From Longimonas halophila (lineage in GTDB: Bacteria > Bacteroidota > Rhodothermia > Rhodothermales > Salinibacteraceae): a stretch of DNA of 64,000 bases. The stretch lies in contig NZ_PDEP01000003.1 of the NCBI RefSeq assembly GCF_002554705.1, positions 186,001 to 250,000 on the forward strand, given 5' to 3'. The position numbers and the translations under genes are program-made. Positions 63,168 through 64,000 of this stretch are shown piece after piece. How positions within the stretch are numbered: position 1 is the first letter of the stretch; the number at the start of each line of letters is the position of its first letter. The notes under the pieces are model-generated. The model made no database searches, had not been told where the DNA came from, and worked only from the letters and a program-made list of their open reading frames with translations.

Positions 63168-64000
63168 GCGATTGCGGAGTTGGTAGCAAATACGGGGCGC
63201 GCCGGGTCCCACGCGGCGTCCACCAGAAGCAGCCCAAGCGCCAGTGCCAGCGGAATCCAAAAGCCTTCGTAGTACGTGTCAAAGCGCTCCACGCCAATGA
63301 GCGAGCGTTCCAGTCCGCGCAGATCGTCCACGAACGCGCTGAGGGAGCCGGTGGTGGGGCCCAGTTCGTAGTAACGTCCGGGCCCCGTGGGCAAGGCGCG
63401 CAGGGCTTCGTCGTTCAGGCGGGTCGTCACGATGGACCCGTTGTCTTCGCGCAGCCACTCGGTGCGGGTGCCGTTCTCGTTGTAGATGGGAACGCGGGCG
63501 CCGTCTTCGGTGCCAATACCCGCCGTGTACAGCGCAATCTCGTTGGATTGGGCCTGGACGCGAGCGGCCTCGACCTCGCTACCGTGAAACTCGCCATCGG
63601 AGAGGAGCAGCACGGCCTGTGCACGTGGGGGTGCATTAGGGTCGGTGGGCGTATCGCGGGCATCGAGCGCGTTTGTAGCAGCCTGCAGGGCCCCTTCTAC
63701 GTTTGAACCCGGCGCAGGCATGGAGGCGGGGTCGGCGGCATCCAGCAAGCTCCGCAGTGCGGCATAGTCGGTGGTGAGAGGCGCTTGCAGCAGACCGGTG
63801 CCTGCAAATACGACGAGCGCCACGCGATCGCCTGCCAGCTGGTTGAGCACATCGTGGAGTTCGCTGCGCGCGCGGTCCAGGCGAGTGGGGGCGATGTCTT
63901 CAGCCTGCATCGAACGCGACAGATCAAGCGCGACGACCAGGTCAAGGCCCCGCTGCTCCACCTCGCGCTCGGCCCCGCCCATCCGTGGACGCGCCAGCCC
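63164..64000 (-). CDS. BatB-like von Willebrand factor A protein, partial
   Basis: The C-terminal 278 residues or so of a membrane protein whose start lies beyond the window. The VWA domain has the metal-binding MIDAS motif in VVALDLSRSMQ, the conserved VALVVFAG, LLSDGE and a C-terminal membrane helix (FWIPLALALGLLLVDAAW). The sequence before the first Met in view, LARPRMGGAEREVEQRG, is typical of the BatA/BatB family. The family supports oxidative-stress tolerance or envelope maintenance. The exact role is unsettled. Confidence 0.88.
   Translation of the reverse strand, partial: GLARPRMGGAEREVEQRGLDLVVALDLSRSMQAEDIAPTRLDRARSELHDVLNQLAGDRVALVVFAGTGLLQAPLTTDYAALRSLLDAADPASMPAPGSNVEGALQAATNALDARDTPTDPNAPPRAQAVLLLSDGEFHGSEVEAARVQAQSNEIALYTAGIGTEDGARVPIYNENGTRTEWLREDNGSIVTTRLNDEALRALPTGPGRYYELGPTTGSLSAFVDDLRGLERSLIGVERFDTYYEGFWIPLALALGLLLVDAAWDPARPVFATNSAIA

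Overview
The window is a high-GC (by eye about 60%) bacterial chromosome segment, most likely from a halophilic member of the Rhodothermota/Salinibacter lineage of the Bacteroidota relatives. The evidence is a protein ending in a type IX secretion sorting domain (48.0-51.7 kb), a SusC/SusD outer-membrane pair (57.0-61.5 kb), FAS1 and DUF6588-type surface proteins, very acidic proteins, a fused Kgd-type 2-oxoglutarate dehydrogenase and the gene order of the cbb3 oxidase cluster. No rRNA, tRNA, CRISPR array or prophage was seen. Species cannot be named from the sequence alone.

Layout. 0-8 kb: FAS1 lipoprotein, glutamine amidotransferase, a ThiD-like kinase translationally coupled to a PLP decarboxylase, DinB protein, thioesterase, a 57-residue membrane peptide and a divergent TetR regulator. 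8-12 kb: SWIM/SNF2 pair. 12-21.5 kb: dUTPase, carotenoid cleavage oxygenase, glycosyltransferase, PBP1A, LpxH-like phosphoesterase and two tandem rhomboid proteases. 21.5-24.3 kb: a small cassette with a lipoprotein whose C-terminal tip and downstream partner gene are AT-richer, bracketed by a 20-bp direct repeat copied from the 3' end of the rhomboid gene; it looks like a toxin/immunity-type cassette. 24.4-34.6 kb: lactate dehydrogenase and the cytochrome cbb3 locus (ccoN-O-Q-P-G-H-I-S plus an Fn3-like membrane protein). 34.9-39.9 kb: two UspA proteins around a histidine kinase with a FixL-type haem-binding PAS domain and a NarL-type response regulator. 40-47.7 kb: MscL, Kgd, an outer-membrane protein and a tail-collar protein with a small partner. 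48-64 kb: the sorted surface protein, HemN, a HEPN/MNT toxin-antitoxin pair with a frameshifted HEPN gene, an IS110 transposase with a structured leader, SusC/SusD, a lipoprotein and BatC/BatB-like proteins.

How the parts fit. The FixL-like sensor and its regulator, two universal stress proteins, cbb3 oxidase and its assembly factors, lactate dehydrogenase and oxygen-independent HemN read as a low-oxygen respiration programme; regulation of these genes by the sensor is inference.

The clearest sequence-level discovery is a set of short non-autonomous elements. R1 is exactly 167 bp in three copies, with terminal inverted repeats and a conserved central palindrome. R2 has three copies (about 155-247 bp) with terminal inverted repeats and target duplications, and one R2 copy sits inside an R1 end. 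R3 is a single 270-bp element between ccoI and ccoS. The ends of R1 or R2 supply the stop codons of three genes (the thiD-like kinase, the second UspA gene and the lipoprotein at 61.8 kb).
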